Source of the DNA: Sphingobacterium arenae | Lineage (GTDB): Bacteria; Bacteroidota; Bacteroidia; Sphingobacteriales; Sphingobacteriaceae | Length of the DNA stretch: 64,000 nucleotides | Assembly: GCF_014692505.1 (NCBI RefSeq) | Contig: NZ_JACNYK010000003.1 | Coordinates: 124,001-188,000, forward strand | Direction: 5' to 3' | In this document: in pieces, positions 54,304 to 63,390 of the stretch | Layout: the number at the start of each line of letters is the position of its first letter | How positions within the stretch are numbered: position 1 is the stretch's first letter | The notes under the pieces: generated by a model | Seen by the model: the letters and a program-made list of their open reading frames with translations, nothing else | What the model was told of the DNA's origin: nothing | Database searches by the model: none | Made by a program: the position numbers and the translations under genes

Positions 54304-55445
54304 TCTGCAATTGCATTATCGTTATGACGCCAGATTGGATTATGCCAGTCGTGACCAACCGTCGCCATTTGTTGAACATATTCTTCATTGACTTCTATTC
54401 CCAGCCCTGGACCGGTCGGTATATCTACAAATCCATCTTCATAAGCGAACACAGCAGGATTTTTGATATAATCCAGCAGATCATTCGTTTCGTTATAGTG
54501 GATGCCCAAACTTTGTTCTTGTATCGTCGCATTGTAGGCGTTGGCGTCTAGTTGTAAACACGCGGCCAGTGCTATAGGTCCTAAGGGGCAGTGCGGAGCC
54601 AAGGCGATGTCGTAGACCTCCGCCATGTTGGCTATCTTTTTACATTCTGTTATGCCTCCGGCATGGGACAGATCTGGTTGGATGATATCCGCTACCCTGC
54701 CTTCAAAAACGGGTTTAAAATCCCATCTGGAATACAGCCGTTCACCAAGTGCAATCGGGATATTGCTACGTTTGTTTAATTCAGCAATACCCTCCAGGTT
54801 CTGCGAGAGGAGAGGCTCTTCAATGAAGATAGGCCGATACGCTTCAAGCTCCTTCAGCAGGATTTTTGCCATGGGCAGGTGTACCCGTCCGTGAAAATCG
54901 ATCGCGATATTTAACTGCATGCCGAAATGCTCCCGTAAGATTCCCAAACGATTAAGTAAAGCATCTACTTCTTGGTAGGAATCGAGAAACCGAAGCTTGC
55001 CGGTACCATTTATTTTGATGGTTCTGAAGCCCTTATCATATACGCGTTGCACCTCGTCTATCAATATTTCTGGTTGGTCGCCACCGACCCAGGAATACAC
55101 CTCCATTTTATGTCGAGATTTTCCGCCCAAAAGCTGATGAACAGGAGTGTTGTAAAATTTTCCTTTGATATCCCATAGGGCTTGATCGATACCCGAGATA
55201 GCACTCATAAGAATGGGGCCACCACGATAAAATCCACCACGATACATCAGGTTCCAAATGTCCTCTATTTCCAAAATATTCTTATCGCCGATCATAGTGA
55301 TCAGCTCGGATACGGCTGTAGCTACGGTATCTGCTCTACCTTCTAATACAGGCTCTCCCCATCCCACTAAACCCTCATCGGTTTCTATTTTTAAAAACAG
55401 CCAACGTGGGGGAACCTTGTATAAATGGAAACTTTTAATTTTCAT
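54297..55445 (-). CDS. dgoD: Galactonate dehydratase
   Basis: Dehydrates D-galactonate to 2-keto-3-deoxygalactonate. The 382-residue enolase-superfamily enzyme shares its core with E. coli DgoD: PPRWLFLKIETDEGLVGWGE, GFYRGGPILMSAISGIDQAL and the end HNPIWRHNDNAIAEW. The metal ligands Asp183, Glu209 and Glu235 and the catalytic His185 and His285 fall at the same numbers as in E. coli. It lies between an SDR gene (8-nt gap) and an aldolase gene (overlap), which build the pathway around it. Confidence 0.93.
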   Translation of the reverse strand: MKIKSFHLYKVPPRWLFLKIETDEGLVGWGEPVLEGRADTVATAVSELITMIGDKNILEIEDIWNLMYRGGFYRGGPILMSAISGIDQALWDIKGKFYNTPVHQLLGGKSRHKMEVYSWVGGDQPEILIDEVQRVYDKGFRTIKINGTGKLRFLDSYQEVDALLNRLGILREHFGMQLNIAIDFHGRVHLPMAKILLKELEAYRPIFIEEPLLSQNLEGIAELNKRSNIPIALGERLYSRWDFKPVFEGRVADIIQPDLSHAGGITECKKIANMAEVYDIALAPHCPLGPIALAACLQLDANAYNATIQEQSLGIHYNETNDLLDYIKNPAVFAYEDGFVDIPTGPGLGIEVNEEYVQQMATVGHDWHNPIWRHNDNAIAEW

Positions 55446-55453
55446 GATATATA

Positions 55454-56242
55454 TTAAAATTTTGAAGAATTATACAGTCGAGCTGTGAGCCCACCATCGA
55501 TAAGTATTTCGCTTCCGGTAATTTTCTGACTTTCATCTCCAGCGAGATAGAGTGCTAACTGGGCAATGTCCTTTGGCGTGGTAATTTCTCCCATCGCATG
55601 TAACGTGTTTATTTCCTGTTCAACAGACTGTGCATCATCCTTCTCCGCTAGCCATGACCTATAGTGTGGCGTGTCCGTAAAACCAGGACAAATTGCATTT
55701 GCCCTTATCCCATATTGTCCCAAGCTAATAGCCATACTTCTGGTCATTGCATTGACTCCCCCTTTAGCCGCAGCATAAATCTCCGTATCCGGCAAAGTCC
55801 GGAAAGCATGATTGGAAGAAATATTGATGATCGAACCCTTTATTTTTTTTGTAACCATAGCCTGGGCAACATATTTGGAACATAAGAACACACCACGGAG
55901 ATCAATATTGATCAGCTCGTTCCAATCCTCTATGCTGGACTCTAGTAACGGCTTGAACCTGGTGATACCGGCATTATTAATCAAAGCGTCTATTCTACCG
56001 TATTTTTCCAACACCAGGTTTACCATATTTTTGATACTTGTTTCATCGGCAACATCGGTTTGTATAAAAAGAGACTGATAGCCTTGCTGGTTTATAGTCT
56101 TCTGTACAAATATCCCCTCTTTGTCGGTTCGTGTTGCTAGGATTACGACCCATTGTTGTTTTGCAAAATATTCGGCTATGCCTCTGCCAATCCCTTTACC
56201 TGCCCCGGTGATAACTACTACTTTGTCGTTCGTTGTGTGCAT
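55454..56242 (-). CDS. SDR family dehydrogenase, probable sugar 1-dehydrogenase
   Basis: A 262-residue classical short-chain dehydrogenase starting at MHTTNDKVVVITGAGKGIG; an upstream in-frame ATG at 56353 adds an unlikely extension. GAGKGIG binds the cofactor, NNAG is present, and the active site is Ser in ISSNHAF, with Tyr and Lys in YAAAKGG. The last residues ITGSEILIDGG are family-typical. In this operon (porter, SDR, dehydratase, aldolase) it most likely oxidises galactose to its lactone. The family is firm, substrate inferred. Confidence 0.88.
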   Translation of the reverse strand: MHTTNDKVVVITGAGKGIGRGIAEYFAKQQWVVILATRTDKEGIFVQKTINQQGYQSLFIQTDVADETSIKNMVNLVLEKYGRIDALINNAGITRFKPLLESSIEDWNELINIDLRGVFLCSKYVAQAMVTKKIKGSIINISSNHAFRTLPDTEIYAAAKGGVNAMTRSMAISLGQYGIRANAICPGFTDTPHYRSWLAEKDDAQSVEQEINTLHAMGEITTPKDIAQLALYLAGDESQKITGSEILIDGGLTARLYNSSKF

Positions 56243-56289
56243 ATATATTATTACGTTAAATCTTGATATTTCGGAAAGATCTACGATTA

Positions 56290-57594
56290 CTAGACCCGGT
56301 TGTTTTTTGTTTCGCGTACGGCGAATAAAATGAAAATAAAATACGCGAAGCATATTCCAGCAAATAACAGAAAAGTTTGTAGGGTTGTGAAACTATTGAT
56401 GATCACCGGAAATAAATAGGTTAAACTAAAGCAAGCGACCCATAAGAAGGCCGATGCAATACCTACAGCTGTTTCTCGTATTTGCATAGGAAATATCTCT
56501 GTGATGACCACCCAGGTAACGGGTCCTAACGTAGCCGCGTAGACGCCGATGAATGTGATTACAAAGAAACTTAATAAATAGCTTGGTATAAATGTCCCGG
56601 CAAACGACAGACCAATGAGCACTAATAACAAGGCCATGCCCCCTGAACCGATGAGTAGCAATTTTTTCCGACCCACCTTGTCCACGAAACGCATGCCGAT
56701 CAGTGTAGCAATCAAATTGATGCTTCCGATCAAGATTTGTTGAAAAAGCTGCCCGTTCACATCCATACCGGCCTTTTCAAAAATGATGGGTGCATAAAAT
56801 AAGACAGCATTGGCACCTGAAAACTGTTGGCACACGGCAATAACAATAGCCACCAACAGTAGAAAGCCCAATCCCTGTTTAAAGATATTGGCTATCACGA
56901 AGCCTTTTTGTTCTTGGTTCTTTTGTCGGTCTATATGTTCAATTTCAGCCTGCAGTTGATCTACGGTAAGTAGCGACCCCAGTATTTTGGTGCCTTTTTC
57001 CCGTTGACCGTTGAACACAAGCCATTTCGGACTTTCGGGTAGAAAAGGTAAAAAAAACAAGAATAAGGTGGCTGGCAAAGCGCCACTCATAAACATCCAC
57101 CGCCAATTCCAAGACGTAAAAGATAGGTAATAATTGGTGATATAAGCCATCAGGATTCCAATTACGATCGCTAATTGATTGATGGATACCATCTTGCCAC
57201 GAATATGCCGCGGGCTTAATTCAGCGATGTAAAGTGGTGACAAAATAGAAGCCCCGCCTACGCTGAAGCCCGCGATAACGCGCCAGATGACAATCGTATT
57301 CATGTGGTTCGAAAGTCCCATCGCAATAGAGGAAATACCAAATATCAAAGCAACAATAAATAACGATTTCTTACGACCTAGTCGCTCGGCGATTTTCCCA
57401 AAGGTCATGGTGCCCGCCGCGCAACCTAAATATAGGCTGCTAGCTACCCATCCAAGTTGAGAAGGAGAGAGGTCAAGGTCAGGCTGTATAAAGGGGATAG
57501 CCCCCGAGAAGATGGCAATATCAAATCCGAAAAGAAGTCCGCCCAGAGAGGCAATTAGGCTGTAAAAAATGACTCGTTTGTTGCTTTGGTTCAT
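56290..57594 (-). CDS. MFS sugar porter
   Basis: A 434-residue transporter with 12 transmembrane helices and the sugar porter signatures: LLFGFDIAIFSG (about 21-32), RLGRKKSLF (loop 2-3), PLYIAELSPRHIRGKMVSINQ (about 121-141, PESPRxxR-like) and FLPESPKWLV. It resembles xylose/galactose proton symporters. First gene of the minus-strand operon; the start is divergent from the lactonase gene, with an inverted repeat between them at 57603. Confidence 0.92.
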   Translation of the reverse strand: MNQSNKRVIFYSLIASLGGLLFGFDIAIFSGAIPFIQPDLDLSPSQLGWVASSLYLGCAAGTMTFGKIAERLGRKKSLFIVALIFGISSIAMGLSNHMNTIVIWRVIAGFSVGGASILSPLYIAELSPRHIRGKMVSINQLAIVIGILMAYITNYYLSFTSWNWRWMFMSGALPATLFLFFLPFLPESPKWLVFNGQREKGTKILGSLLTVDQLQAEIEHIDRQKNQEQKGFVIANIFKQGLGFLLLVAIVIAVCQQFSGANAVLFYAPIIFEKAGMDVNGQLFQQILIGSINLIATLIGMRFVDKVGRKKLLLIGSGGMALLLVLIGLSFAGTFIPSYLLSFFVITFIGVYAATLGPVTWVVITEIFPMQIRETAVGIASAFLWVACFSLTYLFPVIINSFTTLQTFLLFAGICFAYFIFILFAVRETKNNRV

Positions 57595-57602
57595 ATGATT
57601 CT

Positions 57603-57636
57603 ATACTACTGTAATATAACAACACGAAAGTAGTAT
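57603..57636. promoter_or_regulatory. Inverted repeat in the divergent sugar-operon promoter region
   Basis: ATACTACT (57603-57610) and AGTAGTAT (57629-57636) are perfect 8-bp arms with an 18-nt centre, located just upstream of the MFS gene and about 160 nt before the lactonase start. This is a candidate operator for a sugar-responsive regulator; none is encoded within the operon. Confidence 0.5.
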
Positions 57637-57792
57637 TAACATGTATTAAATAGAATAAACAAAACGAGCAAAAAGATGGATTATTTTACTATGTTCGTTA
57701 ATCCACAAAAAAATCCATCTTTTCCTTTCGATAGTCCATTCTTTAATATTAAAAATTACAGCAGTTTTGTAGTAATCGATATATCAGAGATT

Positions 57793-58650
57793 ATGTTACA
57801 AGAAATATTTCCAACCCCGCTGTTTTTAGGAGAAGGTCCCGTTTGGGACGAGCGTGTCCAACGCTTGTATTTTGTCGATATTTTGTCGAAAAGAATGTAC
57901 AGGTATTCGTTCGATACCAAAAGAGCTGAGGAATATCAATTCGAGGAATTTATTAGCTGCATTGCACTGCATAATGATCCAGATATCGTACTAATCGCTT
58001 TAGAAAGCGGGATATATGCCTTGAATACAAGCACCCGTGAAACAACTTTTGTTGTACAACCTGAAAAGAAACCGAACTATAGGTTTAATGACGGTAGTGT
58101 GGATAGGGAAGGCAATTGGGTGATTGGCAGTATGAATAATATAAATAATGGTGCCGAGGCAACGCATCAGCCCGATGCTTCGCTATACCGTGTCAATGGA
58201 AGCGAAGCAAACGTCCTGTTGGAGAACGTGACCATTTCTAACGGGATTGCCTTTTCGGATAGGGAAATGTATTACATCGATTCTATACATGGAAATGTTC
58301 GCCGTTTCGATTACAGCAACGGTGAGCTTCGAGATGAAAAAGTTGTTTTTGAAGTGGAAAAGGATGTATCTCCGGATGGCATGACTTTATCAAAATCGAA
58401 CAAACTATACGTGGCGCTGTGGGGTGGTGCAAAAATAATCGTATATGATTTAAACAAGTCTGCCCTGGTTAGCGAGATTCCACTGCCTGTACCTAACCCC
58501 ACTTCGTGCACCTTTGGTGGTAAGGATATGAACACGCTTTTTATAACGACTGCCTCTCTGGGAGAGAGAACCGATGCAGGGGTATATGCTATCAATCTGG
58601 AAGACGAAGGCCATACCGAAAATAAAGTACATTGGCCCGTGTTGGGTTAA
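57793..58650 (+). CDS. SMP-30/gluconolactonase family lactonase
   Basis: A 285-residue six-bladed beta-propeller lactonase. The start at 57793 gives LFLGEGPVWDERVQRLYFVD, the family opening with its metal-binding Glu; RFNDGSVDREGNWVIGSMN and NGIAFSDREMYYIDS hold further metal ligands, and DVSPDGM is present near 195. An in-frame ATG at 57676 adds 39 residues that have no counterpart and cover promoter DNA. It is divergent from the sugar operon and would open the lactone made by the SDR to galactonate. Confidence 0.88.
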   Translation: MLQEIFPTPLFLGEGPVWDERVQRLYFVDILSKRMYRYSFDTKRAEEYQFEEFISCIALHNDPDIVLIALESGIYALNTSTRETTFVVQPEKKPNYRFNDGSVDREGNWVIGSMNNINNGAEATHQPDASLYRVNGSEANVLLENVTISNGIAFSDREMYYIDSIHGNVRRFDYSNGELRDEKVVFEVEKDVSPDGMTLSKSNKLYVALWGGAKIIVYDLNKSALVSEIPLPVPNPTSCTFGGKDMNTLFITTASLGERTDAGVYAINLEDEGHTENKVHWPVLG

Positions 58651-58688
58651 AAAGTAAGGCCCAGCTTATCGCTAGGCCTTACTTTTTA
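58651..58688. terminator. Bidirectional terminator between convergent genes
   Basis: AAAGTAAGGCC (58651-58661) and GGCCTTACTTT (58675-58685) form an 11-bp perfect stem with A/T runs on both sides, serving the lactonase gene and the minus-strand SusD gene. Confidence 0.85.
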
Positions 58689-58706
58689 TATGTTTGGTCG
58701 AAGGAC

Positions 58707-60284
58707 TTAAAAATTAGGATTTTGAACAATGCTGCCTTCGGATAAAACAATTTCTGAATTCGGGATCGGAAACAATAAATCCCTGCTTTCGTTAAAGGAA
58801 GTCCCTTTATTGCTATTCTCCCGTTGATTGGTGCGCTCAAAGGTGTCGGTGCTTATTTCGGTATTGTAAAGCACAAACGAACCGTTGGGACCGAAGAGAT
58901 TGGCGATTACTTTTTTACCGTTGTTGTCATCCCAGCGGCGGATGTCGTAAAGCCGTTGGTGTTCCAGTGCGAGCTCTAACCGTCTTTCGTCGCGAATGGC
59001 CTGTCGCAAAGCTTCTCCACTACTGCTCACCGGATTTAAATTGACGCGTTCCCGAACGCGGTTGAGGGCATTGCGTGCTTCTCCGTCGTTACCGGTGGCG
59101 TTGGCAGCTTCGGCATACATCAGCAGGACATCGGCAAAGCGGAGCAAGCGATGGTTCAGTTTATTCCGGTTGCCATCATACGGAACGGCACGTTGTGCAT
59201 GAGGAATGTAAAACTTCCGGTTGATCCGTGCCGACTTATGCTCTGCGGGCGCAATGACATAATTTTTTGCTACCTCACCCGGATCGTTCCATACATCATC
59301 CCCATGCTTGATAATGGTAGCGCGTAAACGTATTTCATCGCCGGCGGCTTTAAAAGCATTTTCTAGGTCGCTGGTAGGGCCACTCCATGACCAGCCACTA
59401 TCATTACGGGAACCGGTGATTACCGAAAGGCGACCACCTAAATTGTAACCTACGGCATCGCTATACTGCACCTCAAAGAGGGATTCGATACTGTTGTTAT
59501 GCTCGATTGTCCATACTTTATCAAAATTGTCCAACAGATCATACTCGCCGGAGGAAATTACCTGTGCCAAAACCTCTTCAGCCTCGGCCATTTTATTTTG
59601 GTACAGATATACTTTACCCAAGTAACCCAGTGCAGCACCTTTGGTAGCACGCCCGATATCGGCCGATGGATATTTGCTCCGCTCGGGCAGCCCCTCAGCA
59701 GCGGCTATCAAGTCTTTCTCTATAAATGCATAACATTCCTCAAGGGTATTGCGGGTAACTCCTTGTACCTCTTCAGGCATGGACAAACTCTCGATGATGG
59801 GTACACCACCAAAATTTTTGACCAGCTCAAAATACTGAAAAGCGCGTAAAAAGCGGGCTTCTGCAAGGACACGTTCGCGCAATTCCTCATTGGTAATCGG
59901 AGACTCCGGTAAGCGCTCCAGTACAACATTGCTCCGTAAAATAGCCTTGTAACGATACTGCCAATAGTTTTTCAGTAAGTCGTCTTGGCTCGGGTTCTGA
60001 TAATGGGCGGTCCGTATATAACTGCTCTGGCTTTGCGTAGTGTTGTTCATCCACATATCGTCGGTTGCCATATCCGATGCGGGATAAAATTGCGCAACTT
60101 GCCACCAATCATCCCAAAAAACACCTTGGTAACAACCCGCGATTTGTTTTAACGCTTCTTCTTCCGTTTGAAAATAGGTGTCTAAATTTTCCTGTCCCAG
60201 TGCGGGTCTATCCAAAAATTTTTCGCAGCTTGTGAAGAGGCAGCTGCCTGCGTATATGGAAAGTGCTATAAATATCTTTTTCAT
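58707..60284 (-). CDS. SusD/RagB family nutrient-binding lipoprotein
   Basis: A 525-residue surface lipoprotein (lipobox FTSC, cysteine 20). KFLDRPALGQENLDTYFQTE is the SusD N-terminal signature, and IRDERRLELALEHQRLYDIRRW lies near the C-terminus. It follows its SusC partner by 12 nt on the minus strand and should bind a galactose-containing glycan, judged by the neighbouring genes. Confidence 0.94.
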   Translation of the reverse strand: MKKIFIALSIYAGSCLFTSCEKFLDRPALGQENLDTYFQTEEEALKQIAGCYQGVFWDDWWQVAQFYPASDMATDDMWMNNTTQSQSSYIRTAHYQNPSQDDLLKNYWQYRYKAILRSNVVLERLPESPITNEELRERVLAEARFLRAFQYFELVKNFGGVPIIESLSMPEEVQGVTRNTLEECYAFIEKDLIAAAEGLPERSKYPSADIGRATKGAALGYLGKVYLYQNKMAEAEEVLAQVISSGEYDLLDNFDKVWTIEHNNSIESLFEVQYSDAVGYNLGGRLSVITGSRNDSGWSWSGPTSDLENAFKAAGDEIRLRATIIKHGDDVWNDPGEVAKNYVIAPAEHKSARINRKFYIPHAQRAVPYDGNRNKLNHRLLRFADVLLMYAEAANATGNDGEARNALNRVRERVNLNPVSSSGEALRQAIRDERRLELALEHQRLYDIRRWDDNNGKKVIANLFGPNGSFVLYNTEISTDTFERTNQRENSNKGTSFNESRDLLFPIPNSEIVLSEGSIVQNPNF

Positions 60285-60296
60285 CGTGTAATAATT

Positions 60297-63200
60297 TTAG
60301 AACGTGAGGTTTAAACCAAGAAGAAAAGTACGGGGATTAGGATAACCTAAGCGATCTATACCCGATTCCAGGGCTGTCCCTCCGGATGCCACCTCCGGAT
60401 CTAAGCCGGTATAATTGGTGATCGTAAACAGGTTCTGTGCAGATAAGGACAGCCTAAGCTGGCCATTCGACCACATCGACGAGGGTAGGGTATAGCCCAG
60501 TTGTAACAGCTTCGCTCTTAAAAAGCTCCCATTTTCAACCATAAAGGTCGAGGGAATACGATAGTTATTGTTCAAATCATTTACAGACAAGCGGGCAAAT
60601 GTATTGGTGCTTCCCTCGCCGTTCCAAGCCTTATCAAAGGTATCGGCATAGACGTTTTGGCCATTTTCTCCAGAATAGAAACCGACTTTGGGTAAGTTCA
60701 TGATATCGTTGCCGACCGAACCATAGAAATTGGCAACCAGATCAAAGTTTTTGTAACCCAGACGGGCGTTAAATCCAACCGTAAAATCTGGAAATGCTTT
60801 GCCCATAAACACTTTGTCATCTTCGTTTAGTTGGCCGTCTCCGTTGGTATCCCTAAAGATAAAATCTCCGGGTTGTGCATTTGGCTGGATAAGCGTGCCA
60901 TCGGTTCCGGCATGTTGCTGCACTTGCTCCTCATTTTGGAATACGCCATCGATCTGATAGCCGAAAAATCGGCTTATCTCTTCGTCGGGTATATTGCGTA
61001 TCGCCAGGTCGTTATAGACCGCTCCGGTTAGAATAGGGGCATCCATAGCCAGTTCCATTGCTTTACTCTGTACGGCCGTCATGTTCAACCCTAAATCATA
61101 AGTGAATGCGTGGCTATTGTCGCTGTACTTGAGCGCAAACTCCCATCCTTGTGCCTGCATGCTCCCGATATTGGCCCACATCTGGGCATCCCACATCGGA
61201 TAACCGAGGACGAGCAGATTGTTTTTCTGCATGAGCATGTCGTGATTCCGCTTTCGGAACCAATCTATTCCTACCGTGAACTTGTTCTGTAAAAAAGCCA
61301 AATCTAAGCCTACGTTTACATCTTCGACAGTTTCCCAGGTTAGCAGAGGATTACCCACTTGACTAACGGCAGACCCTACGTATCGCGTGCTTTCCGGTCC
61401 GAACACATAGTCCGCCGGTCCGATCAGGTTGATATAAAGACCTGGTCCCGCAACAGATTGGTTGCCCACACGGCCCCAGCCCGCACGCAGCTTGATATCT
61501 TGAAAGATGTCCTGTCCTGCTAGAAACGACTCATTGCTGACACGCCACGCACCCGAAATAGACGGGAAATTGGCATAGCGGTTACCTGCAGGAAATGCCG
61601 AAGATCCGTCGCGTCTAAAGGTCGCTGTAAGGTAATATTTCGAATCATAGTTGTACGTTAGCCGGCCCAACACCGACATCAACGTCCGGTAAGTGTCGGT
61701 GCCAGATGCTTTTTCCTCATCGGTACCGGCATCGAGATAGCGAAGGTCAGGGTGGCTATTTGGCACGTCATACCGCGAACCAAGCAACCCATAAGTGCTA
61801 AACTTTTCCATCGTAAAACCGACCATCGTGGTGAAATGGTGTTTATCCAGATCAAACATATAGCTCAGGGTGTTCGTCCAGTTCCAATCGATATTGGTGT
61901 CGTTCCGACGCTCGATATAGCTACGCTCACCTTGCTCTAGATTGTCAATAAAAAATTCAGGTTCAAATTTGTGCGCGTTTTGTACCCGTGCATTTACGTT
62001 AAACTGCGTCCGTGCGGTCATTCCTTGGATAGGCGTAACCGTCAGGTGAGGCGTCATAATCAATGCGAAATGTTGTATTTTTTCGTCTAAACGGGCCAAA
62101 CGTCCCATTGGGTTCCATACTTGATTATGCTTGGAACGAGCATAGTTGTTGAATACATTGGTTTCCCATTCATCTGTCGGACGGAATATGGGCGTAGTAG
62201 GATCCATCCGCATAATGTCGGCATACAAGTCTGGCGTGTTTGTCCAGGATTCATAGCGCGGGGCGAGGTCGATCCCCAACTTAATATCCTCGGTAAGGGT
62301 ATATTCATTATTTAGCCGTATGGACAAGCGATCCCAATAGCCCACATCGTACTGCGAATTCTGTCTGAAATACCCGACATTTCCGCTAAATACGTTCTTC
62401 TCGCTTCCTCCTTGAAACCCTACATTATAGTTGTGGATCGTGGCCGTCGTATTGACAGCTTCTTTCCACCAGTCTGTGCCGTCGCCGGGTTTTAAATTAT
62501 CTTCCGCATTCCAAATTGGCTCATTGTCGTCGTTGGTATACCGTGTTTTGTATACCTGCTCGTAGATGGATGCATCCGCTATATTCGGCTTGGAAATGGT
62601 TTGTATTCCTGTAGATCCGCTAAAGGTAAATACGGTTTTGCCCGACTTACCTTTTTTGGTTGTGATGAGGACTACTCCATTCGATGCCCGGGTTCCGAAG
62701 ATAGCAGCGGCTGATGCGTCTTTCAGGACTTCCATACGCTCTATATCTTCTGGATTCAAGAAATTGAGGTTTGTACCCGGAGGTAGGGGGACGTTGTCTA
62801 CCACATACAGGGGATCTGAACCGTTGACCGATGTAATTCCACGAATAATAACACGCGGACTTGCCCCTGGTCCTCCAGAGCCCGTAATCTGAACACCATT
62901 GGCTTTTCCCTGCAAGGCGTTTAGCGCACTACCGGCCGTAAAATCTTTTAGATCTTCGCCTTTGACCGAAGTAATGGAGCTCGTTAGATCACTCTTGCGG
63001 ACAGCACCGTAACCGACTACAACGACTTCCTCTAAATCGGATGCCATCGGCTCTAAAAATACATCGATTGTTGATCTGCCTGATACAGGTAACTGCTGCG
63101 GTTGATAGCCCACAAAGCTGTATACCAACGTGTCTTGGGGTGCCGCGGCAATATGATAAGAACCGTCGTTGTCCGTCGAAGTGCTAATGGGCTTTCCCTT

Positions 63201-63329
63201 CACGGCTACTGTAGCTCCACTGATTATGGTATCGTCACTTCCTTTTACTACCCCGGTTACGGTTGGTTGCTCTTGAGCCCAACCGATAAGGGGTGCGATA
63301 AATAGCATAATAATTAAATATGTCTTCAT
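60297..63329 (-). CDS. SusC/RagA-type TonB-dependent transporter
   Basis: A 1,010-residue outer-membrane transporter. Signal peptide about 1-18 (FIAPLIGWAQ), carboxypeptidase-regulatory-like domain about 22-95, the SusC signature LEEVVVVGYGAVRKSDLTSS (about 98-117), plug with MEVLKDASAAAIFGTRASNG, and a complete barrel ending LLGLNLTF. It lacks the STN domain, so it is not linked to an ECF/FecR pair like the SusC at 21600. It is intact, and lies between the GH2-like gene and SusD as a glycan utilization locus. Confidence 0.95.
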   Translation of the reverse strand: MKTYLIIMLFIAPLIGWAQEQPTVTGVVKGSDDTIISGATVAVKGKPISTSTDNDGSYHIAAAPQDTLVYSFVGYQPQQLPVSGRSTIDVFLEPMASDLEEVVVVGYGAVRKSDLTSSITSVKGEDLKDFTAGSALNALQGKANGVQITGSGGPGASPRVIIRGITSVNGSDPLYVVDNVPLPPGTNLNFLNPEDIERMEVLKDASAAAIFGTRASNGVVLITTKKGKSGKTVFTFSGSTGIQTISKPNIADASIYEQVYKTRYTNDDNEPIWNAEDNLKPGDGTDWWKEAVNTTATIHNYNVGFQGGSEKNVFSGNVGYFRQNSQYDVGYWDRLSIRLNNEYTLTEDIKLGIDLAPRYESWTNTPDLYADIMRMDPTTPIFRPTDEWETNVFNNYARSKHNQVWNPMGRLARLDEKIQHFALIMTPHLTVTPIQGMTARTQFNVNARVQNAHKFEPEFFIDNLEQGERSYIERRNDTNIDWNWTNTLSYMFDLDKHHFTTMVGFTMEKFSTYGLLGSRYDVPNSHPDLRYLDAGTDEEKASGTDTYRTLMSVLGRLTYNYDSKYYLTATFRRDGSSAFPAGNRYANFPSISGAWRVSNESFLAGQDIFQDIKLRAGWGRVGNQSVAGPGLYINLIGPADYVFGPESTRYVGSAVSQVGNPLLTWETVEDVNVGLDLAFLQNKFTVGIDWFRKRNHDMLMQKNNLLVLGYPMWDAQMWANIGSMQAQGWEFALKYSDNSHAFTYDLGLNMTAVQSKAMELAMDAPILTGAVYNDLAIRNIPDEEISRFFGYQIDGVFQNEEQVQQHAGTDGTLIQPNAQPGDFIFRDTNGDGQLNEDDKVFMGKAFPDFTVGFNARLGYKNFDLVANFYGSVGNDIMNLPKVGFYSGENGQNVYADTFDKAWNGEGSTNTFARLSVNDLNNNYRIPSTFMVENGSFLRAKLLQLGYTLPSSMWSNGQLRLSLSAQNLFTITNYTGLDPEVASGGTALESGIDRLGYPNPRTFLLGLNLTF

Positions 63330-63390
63330 TTTCCTTGATTTTTATATACAGTCCTTCTTTACCTGTATGCTCATTCGCGGATCGAGTGTT

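Noticed and set aside
57676..57792. A 39-residue N-terminal extension of the lactonase
   Set aside because: The extension has no counterpart in the family and covers the expected promoter; the ATG at 57793 fits the family start.
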